In this document: piece by piece, positions 29,612 to 39,502 of the stretch
Position numbering within the stretch: position 1 is the first letter of the stretch
Layout: each line of letters opens with the position of its first letter
Origin: an uncultured bacterium
GTDB lineage: Bacteria > Planctomycetota > JAJSAM01 > JAJVHW01
Assembly (NCBI GenBank): GCA_937996235.1
Contig: CALKVK010000018.1
Coordinates: forward strand, 62,001-126,000
Length of the DNA stretch: 64,000 nucleotides
Direction of reading: 5' to 3'
Notes under the pieces: generated by a model
Databases searched by the model: none
Told to the model about the DNA's origin: nothing
Seen by the model: only the letters and a program-made list of their open reading frames with translations
Translations under genes and position numbers: made by a program

Positions 29612-32600
29612 TCAGGGCCGCCAGAGCGCCACGTCGCCCTGCTTCTCCGCGACCACCGAGCACGTGCCGCGCGCCGCGTCCGCGTCGAACACGCCGCGCG
29701 CGTCGGTGAAGCCCTGCGCCTGGATCGACGAGCCGTTGCCGACCTTCACGTACGCCTCGGGCACGGGGACGCCCGTGCGGCGGTCGGTGGCGTAGACGCG
29801 CAGACCGCCCGACGGCGTGCGCTGCACGTCGAGCACGAGGTCCGAGACGAGCACGATGCTCGACGCCTCGAGCCCGCCCCCGCGCGCGACGACCAGGTAC
29901 ACGCCCTTCTCGAGCTGCGGCAGCGGCAGGTCCTCGTCGCTCCAGCGCCGGTCGTCGCGGGGCCGGCCCGCGGCCGTCCACTCCTTCACGGGGCGGATGC
30001 CGGAGAGGTCCACGCGGTTCACCTGCGAGAGGTCCGGACGCAGCGCGTAGAGGATCATGAAGTCCACGGCGTAGACCGCGAGCTGCACGTCGCCGACGTT
30101 GCGGCGCCGCAGGTGCAGGGCGGGCGCCGTGCCGACGCCGACGCTCTCGACCTCGCGCAGCGTGAGGCCCGTGCCGTTCAGGAAGTCGGCGGCGACGCGC
30201 GCGTCCGGGAAGAGGTGCGCGACCTGCGCGTAGAGCGCGGCCGCGCGCGCCAGATCGCCGCGCGCGTGCGCGATCTGCGCGGTGAGCAGGATCGCGCGCC
30301 CGCGGAAGGGCGACGCCTCGCGGCGGCCCGAGCCGTCGTCTACGGGGAACTCCCGCTCGAGGAGCGGCTTCGCCGCGGCGAGCGCGCGGTCGTAGGCGCC
30401 CGCGTGGAACTGCCCCTCGGCCACGAGGAACGTGACGTCGTCGAGGTAGCGGCTGTCGCCGTGGCGCCCGAGGAAGCGCGTGCCCTCCTCGATGGCCTCG
30501 GCGGGCAGGTCCATGCGCAGGAGGAGCTGCACGGTCAGGTGCCCCGCCTCGTGCGCGAGCGACGAGCCCGCATGGTGCGCCGAGAACGCGCGCAGGTCGG
30601 CGACGGCGTCGGTCAGCATCAGCGGACCGGCCTCGCCCGTGCCGTTCACGTGCATCTGCGACGTGCGCTGCGCGAGCCGCCACTCCACGTCCTCCGCCCA
30701 CGGCGCATCGGGCGCACGCCGCAACGCGGCGGCGAGCAGCTCGCGCGCGCGCCACGGGTTGCCGGCGCGCGCGTACGCCTCGGCGACCTCGCTGTCGCCG
30801 GCGAAGTGCGCGCGCACGAGATCGCGCAGCACGCTCAGCGCGCGCTCGTGTTCGCCGAGCGCGCGGTACGCGGTCGCGAGACGCCGCAGCTCGTCGAGGT
30901 CGGTGGTCGCGCGGCGCGGGTTGCGGTCGAGGAGTTCCTCGTACGCCTTCACCATCAGCTCGCCGTCGTCGAGGCGCAGCGCCGCGCGGAAGAGCAGCGC
31001 GAAGGCCTCCTCCGCGACCTCGGGCCGCAGCTCCCACTGCGCGAGCAGTCCGCGGACGGCGTCGCGCACGGCGGCGAACTCGCCCGCGTCGAACGCGGCG
31101 CGCGCGAGCCCCCAGACCTCGTCGGGCGTGATCTGCTCGGGCGCGCCCTCGTCGCCGTACGCGACGCCCATGCGGTTCTCGCGCGACCAGCCGTGCAGCT
31201 CCGGCTCGTACATCGCGCGCGCCGTGGCGGGCAGCACGTCGTACGCGCCCGGGTGCACGGCCTGGATCACGTACGCGAGCCGCACCGAGCCGCGCAGCTG
31301 CGACAGGAAGAAGACCTGCCGCTCGTCGCGCCGCTCCTGCCGGTCGAAGGGGCCTTCGCACGAGTCGGGCACGACCTCGAAGCCCGCGGGCAGCGGGTCC
31401 TCGACGAGCACGCGCGTGAGCGGCGCGCGCGCGGTGACGTCGAGCGTCACGCGCACCTTCGCGCCGGGCGCCGCCTGCGCGAGCGGCCGGCCGAGCCAGC
31501 CCGCGGGCCGCTTCTCGGGCACGACGACGTCGTAGCCGGGCGCGGGCCGCGTGCGCCGCACGGCGCCGGGCAGCGCGGGCGGCGTCCACTCCGTGAAGTC
31601 GCGCGTGACGGCGACGAGCGTGCCGCCGGCGGCGATGTCGCCCGACTCGGGCGGCGCCTCGACGGACGCGAGCAGCGCGCTCCAGTGCACCTCGCCCGTG
31701 CCGCGGCGGCGCAGCACGAGGCGGTTCTTCCCGGGCACGAGCAGACGCGCGGGGACGCTCACCGTCACGGGCGCGTCGACGGGATCGCCCGCGCCGCCGA
31801 ACGTCGCCGCGACGGGCTCGCCGCCGTTCACCTCGACGTCCACCGAGCACGCGGCGCGCGCGATCCCGCGCGACGCGGCGTGCGCCGCGAGCGCCTCGAT
31901 CGCCGCCGCCGTGTCGCGCGTCGACCGCCACGCGGGGCCGCGGCGCGACGCGGCGAGCCAGCGCGCGGCGTCGTCGACGAGCGCGTTCTCGGGCTCGCCG
32001 CCGAGCAGCGCGAGCAGTGCGTACGCCGTCGGTTCGGCGTCGGGCGCGACGTGCGGACGGCGCCCGCCGCGCTCGGCGGCGGCGGCACCGGCACGCTCCC
32101 AGTGCACGCCGCGCTCGTCGCGCACGGCGAGCGTCGCGAGGCGCGCGAGCAGCTCGGACGCGCTCGTGGGGCGGCCGGTGCGCTGGAGCGCGAGCGAGAG
32201 CAGCGCGAGCGCGCGCGGCGTGAGCGTGCTGCGCTCGCGCTGCAGCGCGTTCAGGTCGGCGAGGTCGGCGCGCCCCGCGTACGAGAGCGCGTACAGCAGG
32301 AACGCGCGGTCCTCGGAGGACGAGCCGCGCACGAGACGCAGCGCCGCCTCGACGGCGCGGTCGCGGTTCGTCACCGACACCGTGAACCCGGCCTGCTCCG
32401 CGCGCAGCATGCCGAGCACCGCGTACGCGGTCATCTCGGCGTCGCCGCCCGGCGCGCGCGCCGCGTCGCCGGGGCCACGGGCGCCGAACCAGCCGAACGA
32501 GCCGTCGTCGGCCTGCAGCGCGTAGAGCGCGGCGAGTCCGCGGCGCACGCTCTCGTCGAGCGCGTCGCGGCGCCGGAACGCGGCGGAGTCGAGCTTGCGC

Positions 32601-35600
32601 AGCGCCTCGCGCGCGGCGACCGCCGGCAGGAAGCGGTTGACGGTCTGCTCCACGCAGCCGTAGGGGAAGCTCGCCGTGTACGCGAGCGACTCGAGCAGCG
32701 CGACGTCGATCGACGGCGCGAGCGTGACGGTGAGCGATGCGGTCCCCGGCACGAAGCGCTCCGGCAGCTCGAGCTCGGCGAACGCCTCCTCGACGAGCGT
32801 GCCGCTCGCGCCGTCGAGCGCCCGCAGGCCGCGCGGCAGCACGGGCAGCGCGGCGACGGCCGCGTCGCCCGGCACGGTGGACGTGACCTCGGCGCGCAGC
32901 GTCCCCGCGCCGTGCGCGGCGGCGCGCAGCACGAGGTCGTACGGCGTCACGGAGCCGGGCGCGATCTCGACGTCGCTGCGGCTCGCGCCGGCGAGCGAGG
33001 CGTCCGTCGCGCGCAGGTCGACGACGCCGCGCACGGCCGCGTCGAGCGACGAGTGGACGGTGCCCGTCGCGGTCGTGGTGTCGCCCGCGACGAGGAAGCG
33101 CGGCGCGTCCGCGCGGATCAGCAGCGGCTTCGTGACGCGGAAGCTCGTGCGCGACTCGCCGACGAGCGGGCCCGCCGACGCGCCGCGCGCGGTCACACGC
33201 CACTCGGTGAGGTTGTCGGGCAGCTCGAACGTCAGCGTGCCACGGCCCTCGGCGTCGGTGACGACGCGTGGCGCGCTCGCGGCCGTGTCCTCGAAGCGCT
33301 CGCGCAGTTCCGCGGGCACGAGCGGCAGCGACTGCTGCGCGAGCAGCACCGACGCCTGCAGCTCCGGGGTCGCAGCCCACGTGCTGAGACCCGCGAAGAC
33401 GTTCTCGGCGCGCGCGCGGTAGTCGGCCACGCGCTCGAGCCCCTCGAACGGCGCGTCGGAGTAGAACGCGGCCCCATCGTCGTCCGCGTCCTGCTTCTCC
33501 GCGTCCTTCGACGCGCCGCCGCCGCTGCGCGAGCGCCGCACGACTCCGCCGCGCCGCCCGCCGTAGCCGCCGCCGCCCCCGCCGCCGACGCCCATCTCGT
33601 CGGACGCCGCCGCGTCGGCGCTCGGCTTCGGCGCCATGGGCCGACCGCCGGGCGTGGACGGGCCGCCGGACGTCGGAGGTGCAGGCGGATCGTTCGGCTC
33701 GGCGCCCTTGCGGTCGGCGAGCTTGTCCGCGCTGCGCAGCGCGTCGCGCAGCGCGCGCGCCTCGTAGTTGCCCGGCTCGATCTCGAGCGCCTTCTCGAGC
33801 TCCTCCCCCGCCTGCTGCCGATCGCCGCGCTGCAGCGCCTCGCGGCCGCGCTGCACGTGCTCCTGCATCTTCTGGAAGCGCTCGCGGCCGAGGCGCCGCA
33901 TGCGCTCGAAGAGCAGGTCCGGATTCGTCGGACGCGTGACCGCGGGCCACGCGATTCCGGCCGACGACGCGGTGCCGACGGCCAGCGTGCGCCGCTGGTC
34001 GTAGAACCACGGCTTCACCTGCGGCGTGCCGTCGGCCGCGAGCGCGAAGAGCGTCGCGTCGACGACGTCGACGCCCAGCTCGGCGCGCACGGGGCGTCCG
34101 CTCTGGTCGGTGGTGCGGACCGTCAGCGTGACGGGCTCGCCCGGCCGGTACGTGTCGCGGTCCGGCGTCACCTGCACGTCGAGGTACTGGAACACGGCGA
34201 CCTCGTCGCCCGCCTCGTGCAGCACGCCCTCCTTCGCGACGGCCATGCGCAGGAACACGTTCGGCGCGTGCTCGGCCGAGAGCGGCAGGTCCACCGTCGA
34301 GGAGCGCTCGGTCGCCTGGAACACGCGATAGCCGAGCACGCGCTCGCCCTCGTACGTGAGCAGCACGGGCACGGGCGCGACGGGCACGTTGACGAGCACG
34401 TGCGCGACGTCGCCCTCGCGATAGAACTCGCGGTCGGCGACGAGCTTCGCCTGCTTCGTCAGGTCCTCGGCGTCGCCGCCGACGGTCAGCTCGGCGGCGC
34501 CTTCGACCTGCGCGCCGCGCGCGTCGCGCGTGCGGAACTTCGCGAGGTACGCGCCCGGTCGCGGCGCCTTCAGCTCGACGGCCGCGCGCCCGCGCGCATC
34601 GGTCGTCGCGGCGACGGTCTGCACGTCCTCCTCGTCGAAGTGCTCGCCGTTCCGCACGCGCCGCACGAGCACCGCCTCGCCCTGCGTCGCGACGGGCACG
34701 TGCAGCGGGTTGACGACGGTCGCCTCGAGCGTGAACGCCTCGCCGGGCCGCACGACCTTCTTCTCGGTGCGGCACATCACGACGACGCCGCGCTGCGTGA
34801 CCGGCAGCGCGGTCGCCGTGCGCACGACGCGGCGGTTCGGGTCGGTGATCTCGGCGACGAGCGTGTAGACGCGGTCCTCCTCGACCGCGTCCGTCGCGAA
34901 GCGCACGACCAGCTTGCCGTCACGATCCGTCGTGCCCTGCCCCGCGACGTGCAGCTCGGTCCCCGACTCGGCGCGGCGGCGCTGCTCCTCCTCGCGCGCG
35001 GGATCGCGGAAGAACCACGCGAAGTCCTGGTGCGCCGTGGCGTCGAACGCGAACGGTCCGCGCACGACGGTCCAGGTGACCGCGGCGCCCGACGCCACGC
35101 CGCCGACGGCGTAGCGCACCGAGAGCGTCGCCTCGACGCCGTCGCCCGCGAGGTACGTCGGCTGCGCGGGCGCGATGTCCGCGAGCAGGTCGGGCTTGCG
35201 GAACGCCTGCACCTCGAACGTCTGCGTGAACGTGCGCCCGTCGAGCTCGGAGAGGAGCGTGTACGTGCCGAGCGAGGGCTCGGGCGCGAGGTCGACGTCG
35301 TCCGCGACGATGCCGTACGCGTCCGTCTCGAGCTCCTTCGTGTAGAGCGTCGCGCCGCGCGCGTCCTGCACGCGCACCGGCACGCGCAGGTGCTCCTCGG
35401 TCGTGTAGCGCCCGTCCGCCACGCGCCGCACGATCGCGCGCAGGTGCACCGTCTGCCCGCCGCGGTAGAGCGGGCGGTCGGTCTGCAGGAAGACCTTCGT
35501 CGTGTAGCCGAACGCGGCGCCGGAACCGGCGGCGGCGTCGGCGTACGCGACGTGTCCCGCGTACGCATCGGCGCCGCTCACGATCGCGCGGAGCCGCGGC

Positions 35601-37630
35601 AGGGCGCGCGCGTCCTCGCGCCACACGCCGTCGTCGCCGGTGACGCCCGCGAGGTCCGCGTCGAGCAGTTGCACGCGCGCGCCGCGCACGGGGCGTCCGC
35701 TGCGCTCGTCGTAGACGAACACGAGGCCGCCCGCGGGCGACGCCTTCACGATCACCGTCAGGTCGGAGACGAGCGCGAGGAACGTCGCGGTCAGTTCGTC
35801 GTCGGACGCCGTCACGATGTAGGCGCCGGGCTCGCGGAACGGCAGCGGGCAGCTCCGCTCGAGCAGGCGGTAGCGCGCGTAGTCGGGCACCTCGAAGTCC
35901 CATGCGTGGTCGGGCTTGACGACGTCCACGTCGACCTGCTCGACGCCCGCGAGTCCGCCGCGGCGTCGCACGTACTCGGCCGCCTCGATGCGGTACGCCT
36001 TCATGCGCAGCGACGGCACGTTGCGCAGCGTGAGCGCCACCGCGGGCGTCTCGTCGGTGCGGAACGCACGCTCGATGCGCGCCGTGAGCGTGCGCGCGCG
36101 CATGTCGCCGAGGATCTGCCGCGCGCGCGCCGCCTCCGGCGAGCCGGGCCAGCGCGACGCCGTCTCCTCGTACGCCGCGAGCGCCTTGTCGAGGTCCGCG
36201 AGCGGCCCTTCGTACGCGCCCGCGATGCGCAGCACCGCCGCGGGCGCCTCGCCCGCCTGCGGGTACTTCGTGGCGGCGAGGCGCCACGCGTCGACGGCCG
36301 CCGCGTGGCGGCCCGCACGCATCTCGAGGTCGCCGAGGAGCCGCTGCGCGAGCGGCGCGTGGGCATCGACGGGGAAGGCCGCGAGGAACGCCGCGAGCGC
36401 CGCGCGCGCGTCGGCGTCGCGGGTCTCGTCGAAGGCGGTCGAGCCCTTGCGGAACGACGCCTCCGCGACGTGCGCCTGCGCGCCCGCCCACAGCGGGTGG
36501 TCGGGCCAGCGCTCGAGCAGCACGCGCCACTCGCGCACCGCGCCGTCGAAGTCGCCGAGCGCGAGGCGCGCCGCGGCGGCCTGGTCCTGCGCGACGGGGG
36601 CGCGCGGGTCGTCGCCGTGGCGCGCGACGAACTCGAGGAACGCCGCGGCCGCGTCGGCGGGACGTCCCGCATCGCGCCAGACCTCGGCGATGCGGAAGCG
36701 CACGCCGGCGGCGTCGGCGTGGTCGGGGTGCAGCCGCAGGAACTCGCGCCACGCGTCGGTCGCGCGCCGCGCCTCCTCGGCGCCCGCCCCCGTCCACCAG
36801 CTCTCTGCGGTGCGCTCGAGCGCGAGCGGCGCGAACTCCGAGTCGCCGAAGCGCGTGCGCAGGTCCGCGAACGCCTGCCGCGCGCCCGGGCGGTCGCCCG
36901 CGGCGAGGCGCGCGCGGCCGAGCGCGTAGAGCGCGTCGTCGGCGAGGTCGCCGGGCGCGGCCGCGAGCAGCGCCTCGAGCTCGCGCACGGCAACGCCCAG
37001 CTGCCCCGACTCGAGCGCCGACAGCCCGATGCGATACGCGACGAGCGGCGCGTCCTGCGGCGCCACGTGGACGGTGCGCACCTTCTCGTAGTAGCCGCGC
37101 GCGGCCGCGTAGTCGGGCACGCGCGACGTGCGCCCGAAGGCGTCGGTCACCTCGGCGCCCTCGAACGCGCCGTCGGCGAGGGCGCGCCACAGCGTCGCGA
37201 TCTCGGCGCGGTGCGCGTCGCCCGCGGCGGCGTCCACGCGCGCCGACCAGATGTCGGCCGCGCGCTGCCACTCGCGCCCGACCCCGGCCGCGTCGGCGAC
37301 GACGAACAGCGCCTTCACGTGCCACGGCGACGCCTCGCGCGCAACGAGCGGCTCGACGGCGGTGACCGCCTCGCGCGGGCGCCCGAGCAGGAGCCGCGTC
37401 TTCCCGAGCAGGAGCCGCGCCTCGTCGGCCGCGTCGGGCGCGATGCCGGCGCCGAGCAGGTCGGCGGCGAGACGCTCGACGACGGGCAGGTCGCGGTCGG
37501 CCGCTGCCGAGCGCAGCGCGTCCATGCGCCGCGCGAGCTCGACCTTCTCCTGCGCCCGGAGCGCGCCGGTGCCGACGGCGGCCAGTGCGGCGATGAGGAC
37601 GGCGACGACGAGGAGCGGGCGGCGCGGCAT
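29612..37630 (-). CDS. Giant TPR/alpha-2-macroglobulin with an intact thioester motif
   Basis: This 2672-residue secreted protein has a signal peptide without lipobox (ending ALRAQ). About 500 residues of TPR repeats follow, then macroglobulin MG domains (about 520-1150), a Gly/Arg-rich insert (about 1345-1385), and the A2M domain with PDNLTEWRV. The thioester domain has YGCVEQ (Cys1659, Glu1661, Gln1662), then a C-terminal MG domain. Unusually, it continues with another TPR stretch (about 2120-2480) and a second partial MG1-MG2-like module (about 2500-2672). Macroglobulins trap proteases; the thioester links covalently to targets. GGAGG precedes the ATG. Confidence 0.93.
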   Translation of the reverse strand: MPRRPLLVVAVLIAALAAVGTGALRAQEKVELARRMDALRSAAADRDLPVVERLAADLLGAGIAPDAADEARLLLGKTRLLLGRPREAVTAVEPLVAREASPWHVKALFVVADAAGVGREWQRAADIWSARVDAAAGDAHRAEIATLWRALADGAFEGAEVTDAFGRTSRVPDYAAARGYYEKVRTVHVAPQDAPLVAYRIGLSALESGQLGVAVRELEALLAAAPGDLADDALYALGRARLAAGDRPGARQAFADLRTRFGDSEFAPLALERTAESWWTGAGAEEARRATDAWREFLRLHPDHADAAGVRFRIAEVWRDAGRPADAAAAFLEFVARHGDDPRAPVAQDQAAAARLALGDFDGAVREWRVLLERWPDHPLWAGAQAHVAEASFRKGSTAFDETRDADARAALAAFLAAFPVDAHAPLAQRLLGDLEMRAGRHAAAVDAWRLAATKYPQAGEAPAAVLRIAGAYEGPLADLDKALAAYEETASRWPGSPEAARARQILGDMRARTLTARIERAFRTDETPAVALTLRNVPSLRMKAYRIEAAEYVRRRGGLAGVEQVDVDVVKPDHAWDFEVPDYARYRLLERSCPLPFREPGAYIVTASDDELTATFLALVSDLTVIVKASPAGGLVFVYDERSGRPVRGARVQLLDADLAGVTGDDGVWREDARALPRLRAIVSGADAYAGHVAYADAAAGSGAAFGYTTKVFLQTDRPLYRGGQTVHLRAIVRRVADGRYTTEEHLRVPVRVQDARGATLYTKELETDAYGIVADDVDLAPEPSLGTYTLLSELDGRTFTQTFEVQAFRKPDLLADIAPAQPTYLAGDGVEATLSVRYAVGGVASGAAVTWTVVRGPFAFDATAHQDFAWFFRDPAREEEQRRRAESGTELHVAGQGTTDRDGKLVVRFATDAVEEDRVYTLVAEITDPNRRVVRTATALPVTQRGVVVMCRTEKKVVRPGEAFTLEATVVNPLHVPVATQGEAVLVRRVRNGEHFDEEDVQTVAATTDARGRAAVELKAPRPGAYLAKFRTRDARGAQVEGAAELTVGGDAEDLTKQAKLVADREFYREGDVAHVLVNVPVAPVPVLLTYEGERVLGYRVFQATERSSTVDLPLSAEHAPNVFLRMAVAKEGVLHEAGDEVAVFQYLDVQVTPDRDTYRPGEPVTLTVRTTDQSGRPVRAELGVDVVDATLFALAADGTPQVKPWFYDQRRTLAVGTASSAGIAWPAVTRPTNPDLLFERMRRLGRERFQKMQEHVQRGREALQRGDRQQAGEELEKALEIEPGNYEARALRDALRSADKLADRKGAEPNDPPAPPTSGGPSTPGGRPMAPKPSADAAASDEMGVGGGGGGGYGGRRGGVVRRSRSGGGASKDAEKQDADDDGAAFYSDAPFEGLERVADYRARAENVFAGLSTWAATPELQASVLLAQQSLPLVPAELRERFEDTAASAPRVVTDAEGRGTLTFELPDNLTEWRVTARGASAGPLVGESRTSFRVTKPLLIRADAPRFLVAGDTTTATGTVHSSLDAAVRGVVDLRATDASLAGASRSDVEIAPGSVTPYDLVLRAAAHGAGTLRAEVTSTVPGDAAVAALPVLPRGLRALDGASGTLVEEAFAELELPERFVPGTASLTVTLAPSIDVALLESLAYTASFPYGCVEQTVNRFLPAVAAREALRKLDSAAFRRRDALDESVRRGLAALYALQADDGSFGWFGARGPGDAARAPGGDAEMTAYAVLGMLRAEQAGFTVSVTNRDRAVEAALRLVRGSSSEDRAFLLYALSYAGRADLADLNALQRERSTLTPRALALLSLALQRTGRPTSASELLARLATLAVRDERGVHWERAGAAAAERGGRRPHVAPDAEPTAYALLALLGGEPENALVDDAARWLAASRRGPAWRSTRDTAAAIEALAAHAASRGIARAACSVDVEVNGGEPVAATFGGAGDPVDAPVTVSVPARLLVPGKNRLVLRRRGTGEVHWSALLASVEAPPESGDIAAGGTLVAVTRDFTEWTPPALPGAVRRTRPAPGYDVVVPEKRPAGWLGRPLAQAAPGAKVRVTLDVTARAPLTRVLVEDPLPAGFEVVPDSCEGPFDRQERRDERQVFFLSQLRGSVRLAYVIQAVHPGAYDVLPATARAMYEPELHGWSRENRMGVAYGDEGAPEQITPDEVWGLARAAFDAGEFAAVRDAVRGLLAQWELRPEVAEEAFALLFRAALRLDDGELMVKAYEELLDRNPRRATTDLDELRRLATAYRALGEHERALSVLRDLVRAHFAGDSEVAEAYARAGNPWRARELLAAALRRAPDAPWAEDVEWRLAQRTSQMHVNGTGEAGPLMLTDAVADLRAFSAHHAGSSLAHEAGHLTVQLLLRMDLPAEAIEEGTRFLGRHGDSRYLDDVTFLVAEGQFHAGAYDRALAAAKPLLEREFPVDDGSGRREASPFRGRAILLTAQIAHARGDLARAAALYAQVAHLFPDARVAADFLNGTGLTLREVESVGVGTAPALHLRRRNVGDVQLAVYAVDFMILYALRPDLSQVNRVDLSGIRPVKEWTAAGRPRDDRRWSDEDLPLPQLEKGVYLVVARGGGLEASSIVLVSDLVLDVQRTPSGGLRVYATDRRTGVPVPEAYVKVGNGSSIQAQGFTDARGVFDADAARGTCSVVAEKQGDVALWRP

Positions 37631-37762
37631 GGAGACCTCCGGTGGCGGGACGTCCCCTGTTCGATGCCGAGCGGCGCGCGAGGTTCCGCCCCCCCGGCGC
37701 GTGATGCTACCCCTCGGGCCTGTTCGGGCCGCGCCCTGCCCGGTGCGCTACATTCCGGCCCG

Positions 37763-38992
37763 GTGCAGCCGCTGCACGTCACGCAGGCGATCGCGGGCAT
37801 CGGCGGACGGGTGCGCGAGGCGGACGACGACTTCGTCGTCGAGGAGCTCCCGCTCTACGCGCCGTCGGGCGTCGGCGACCACCTCCACCTCGTCATCGAG
37901 AAGCGCGGCCGCACCACGCACGACGCCGTCCGCGACATCGCACGCGCCCTGGGCATCCCCCACCGCGACATCGGCTACGCGGGCCAGAAGGACGCGCACG
38001 CCCGCACCGTTCAGACGCTCTCGGTCGAGCACGTGCGCGAGGAAGACGCGCGCGCGGCGCTGGCCGACGTCCCCGGCGTGCGGCTCCTCGACGTGGCGCG
38101 CCACGGCAACAAGCTGCGCCTCGGGCACCTGGCCGGGAACCGCTTCACGATCCGCGTGCGCGACGCCGCGGACGGCGCGCTCGGGCGGGCGCGCGCCGCG
38201 CTCGAGATCCTCGCGGCCCGGGGCTGCCCGAACCGCTTCGGCGAGCAGCGTTTCGGCCGCCGCGGCGACAACGCCGCGATCGGGCGCGCGCTCGTGCTCC
38301 GCGACGCGGACCTCGCCGTGCGGCTGCTCGTGGCGACACCGCTCGCGGGCGACGAGGACGCCGCGCCGTCGCAGCGACTCGCGGCGGAGGCGCGCTACGA
38401 CGAAGCCCTCGCGGCGCTCCCGCGCGGCCGCCGCGCCGAGGCCGCGGTGCTGCGCGAGCTCGCGCGCGGGCGCGCCCCGGGCCGTGCGCTCCGCTCGCTC
38501 CCCGACGAGCTCGTGCGGCTCTACGTCTCGGCGTACCAGAGCGCGCTCTGGAACAGGCTCCTCGACCAGCGCATGCCGGAGCTCGGGCGTCTCGAGGCGG
38601 GCGACCTCGCGTACCTGCACGACCGCGGCGCCGTCTTCCGTGTCGAGGACGCCGCCGCGGAACAGCCGCGCGCGGACCGGCTCGAGATCTCGCCCTCCGC
38701 GCCGCTCTACGGCACGCGCACGCTGCTGGCCGACGGCGCCCCCGGCGCGCGCGAGCGCGAGCTGCTCGCCGCAGAAGGGGTCGCGCCGGAGGCGTTCCGC
38801 GTGCCGGGCGCGGGCGACCTGCGCGGCGAGCGGCGTCCGCTGCGCGTGCCCGTCGGCGACGCATCGGCCGAGCCGGTCCCGGACGCGCCGCGCGACGTCC
38901 TCGTGCGCTTCACCCTGCCGCGCGGCTCGTTCGCGACCGCGCTGCTCGCGGAACTGCAGAAGGGGGCGGCGGAGACGGACGGTGCCCCGTAG
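37763..38992 (+). CDS. truD: tRNA pseudouridine(13) synthase
   Basis: This 409-residue enzyme makes pseudouridine 13 in tRNA. The catalytic aspartate is Asp77 in GYAGQKDAHA, the TruD motif. Other family blocks are VVEELPLY, NRFGEQRFG and YVSAYQSALWNR. The start GTG at 37763 gives the typical N-terminus. A very long open frame extends upstream across the macroglobulin gene on the other strand but is not coding. Confidence 0.95.
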   Translation: MQPLHVTQAIAGIGGRVREADDDFVVEELPLYAPSGVGDHLHLVIEKRGRTTHDAVRDIARALGIPHRDIGYAGQKDAHARTVQTLSVEHVREEDARAALADVPGVRLLDVARHGNKLRLGHLAGNRFTIRVRDAADGALGRARAALEILAARGCPNRFGEQRFGRRGDNAAIGRALVLRDADLAVRLLVATPLAGDEDAAPSQRLAAEARYDEALAALPRGRRAEAAVLRELARGRAPGRALRSLPDELVRLYVSAYQSALWNRLLDQRMPELGRLEAGDLAYLHDRGAVFRVEDAAAEQPRADRLEISPSAPLYGTRTLLADGAPGARERELLAAEGVAPEAFRVPGAGDLRGERRPLRVPVGDASAEPVPDAPRDVLVRFTLPRGSFATALLAELQKGAAETDGAP

Positions 38993-39002
38993 GCTGCTGG
39001 GC

Positions 39003-39464
39003 ATGACGCACGACGACGGAGCTCCCGACGCAGGTACGCCGCAGGCGCCCTCGGGATCGGGGGCGAAGACGGCGTTGGTGGTCGTGGGTATCCTCGCGGT
39101 CGTGGTGTGCGGCGCAGGGGCGCTCGTCGGCATCACGCTCGGACGCCGCGTCAACGCGGCGGAGCAGCGCGCGCACGTCCTGCAGACCCAGGCGCAGCTG
39201 CAGAACCTCGAGTTCGCGATCACGGCGTACGGCCTCCAGCACAAGGCGCTCCCCGCGACTCTCGATCTGCTGGTCGGACCGGATGGCCCGCTCGCGGGCG
39301 ACAGCGTTCCGGCGGACGCGTGGGGCCGACCGTTCGAGTACGTCCCGGGTGACGACGGGAAGTCGTACACGCTGCGATCACTCGGCGCGGACGGCGCCCC
39401 GGGCGGCGCGGACGAGGCCGCGGACATCACGCGCGACGGCCTGCAGGGCGAGTCCGGGCGCTGA
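39003..39464 (+). CDS. GspG-like pseudopilin-fold protein
   Basis: This 153-residue protein has one membrane helix (about 23-47), then a GspG-type domain. Visible parts are a long helix with QLQNLEFAITAYGLQHKALP, then VPADAWGRPFEYVPG and SYTLRSLGADGAPGG.DEAADI. The last block is the calcium-binding loop region of major pseudopilins. The usual prepilin-peptidase site (G-FTLIE) before the helix is missing; the 22-residue leader is Ser/Gly/Asp-rich. It is therefore probably membrane-tethered rather than a processed pilin. No other type II secretion gene is nearby. Confidence 0.85.
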   Translation: MTHDDGAPDAGTPQAPSGSGAKTALVVVGILAVVVCGAGALVGITLGRRVNAAEQRAHVLQTQAQLQNLEFAITAYGLQHKALPATLDLLVGPDGPLAGDSVPADAWGRPFEYVPGDDGKSYTLRSLGADGAPGGADEAADITRDGLQGESGR

Positions 39465-39502
39465 CCGACGCCGCGGGGCGCGAGCGCTTCGCCGAGCTCT
39501 CC

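Noticed and set aside
29465..37762. A very long rightward open frame antisense to the macroglobulin and reaching truD
   Set aside because: It is His/Arg/Val-rich antisense translation caused by the high GC content. The opposite strand has a complete, recognisable macroglobulin, and only the last part (truD) has real homology.
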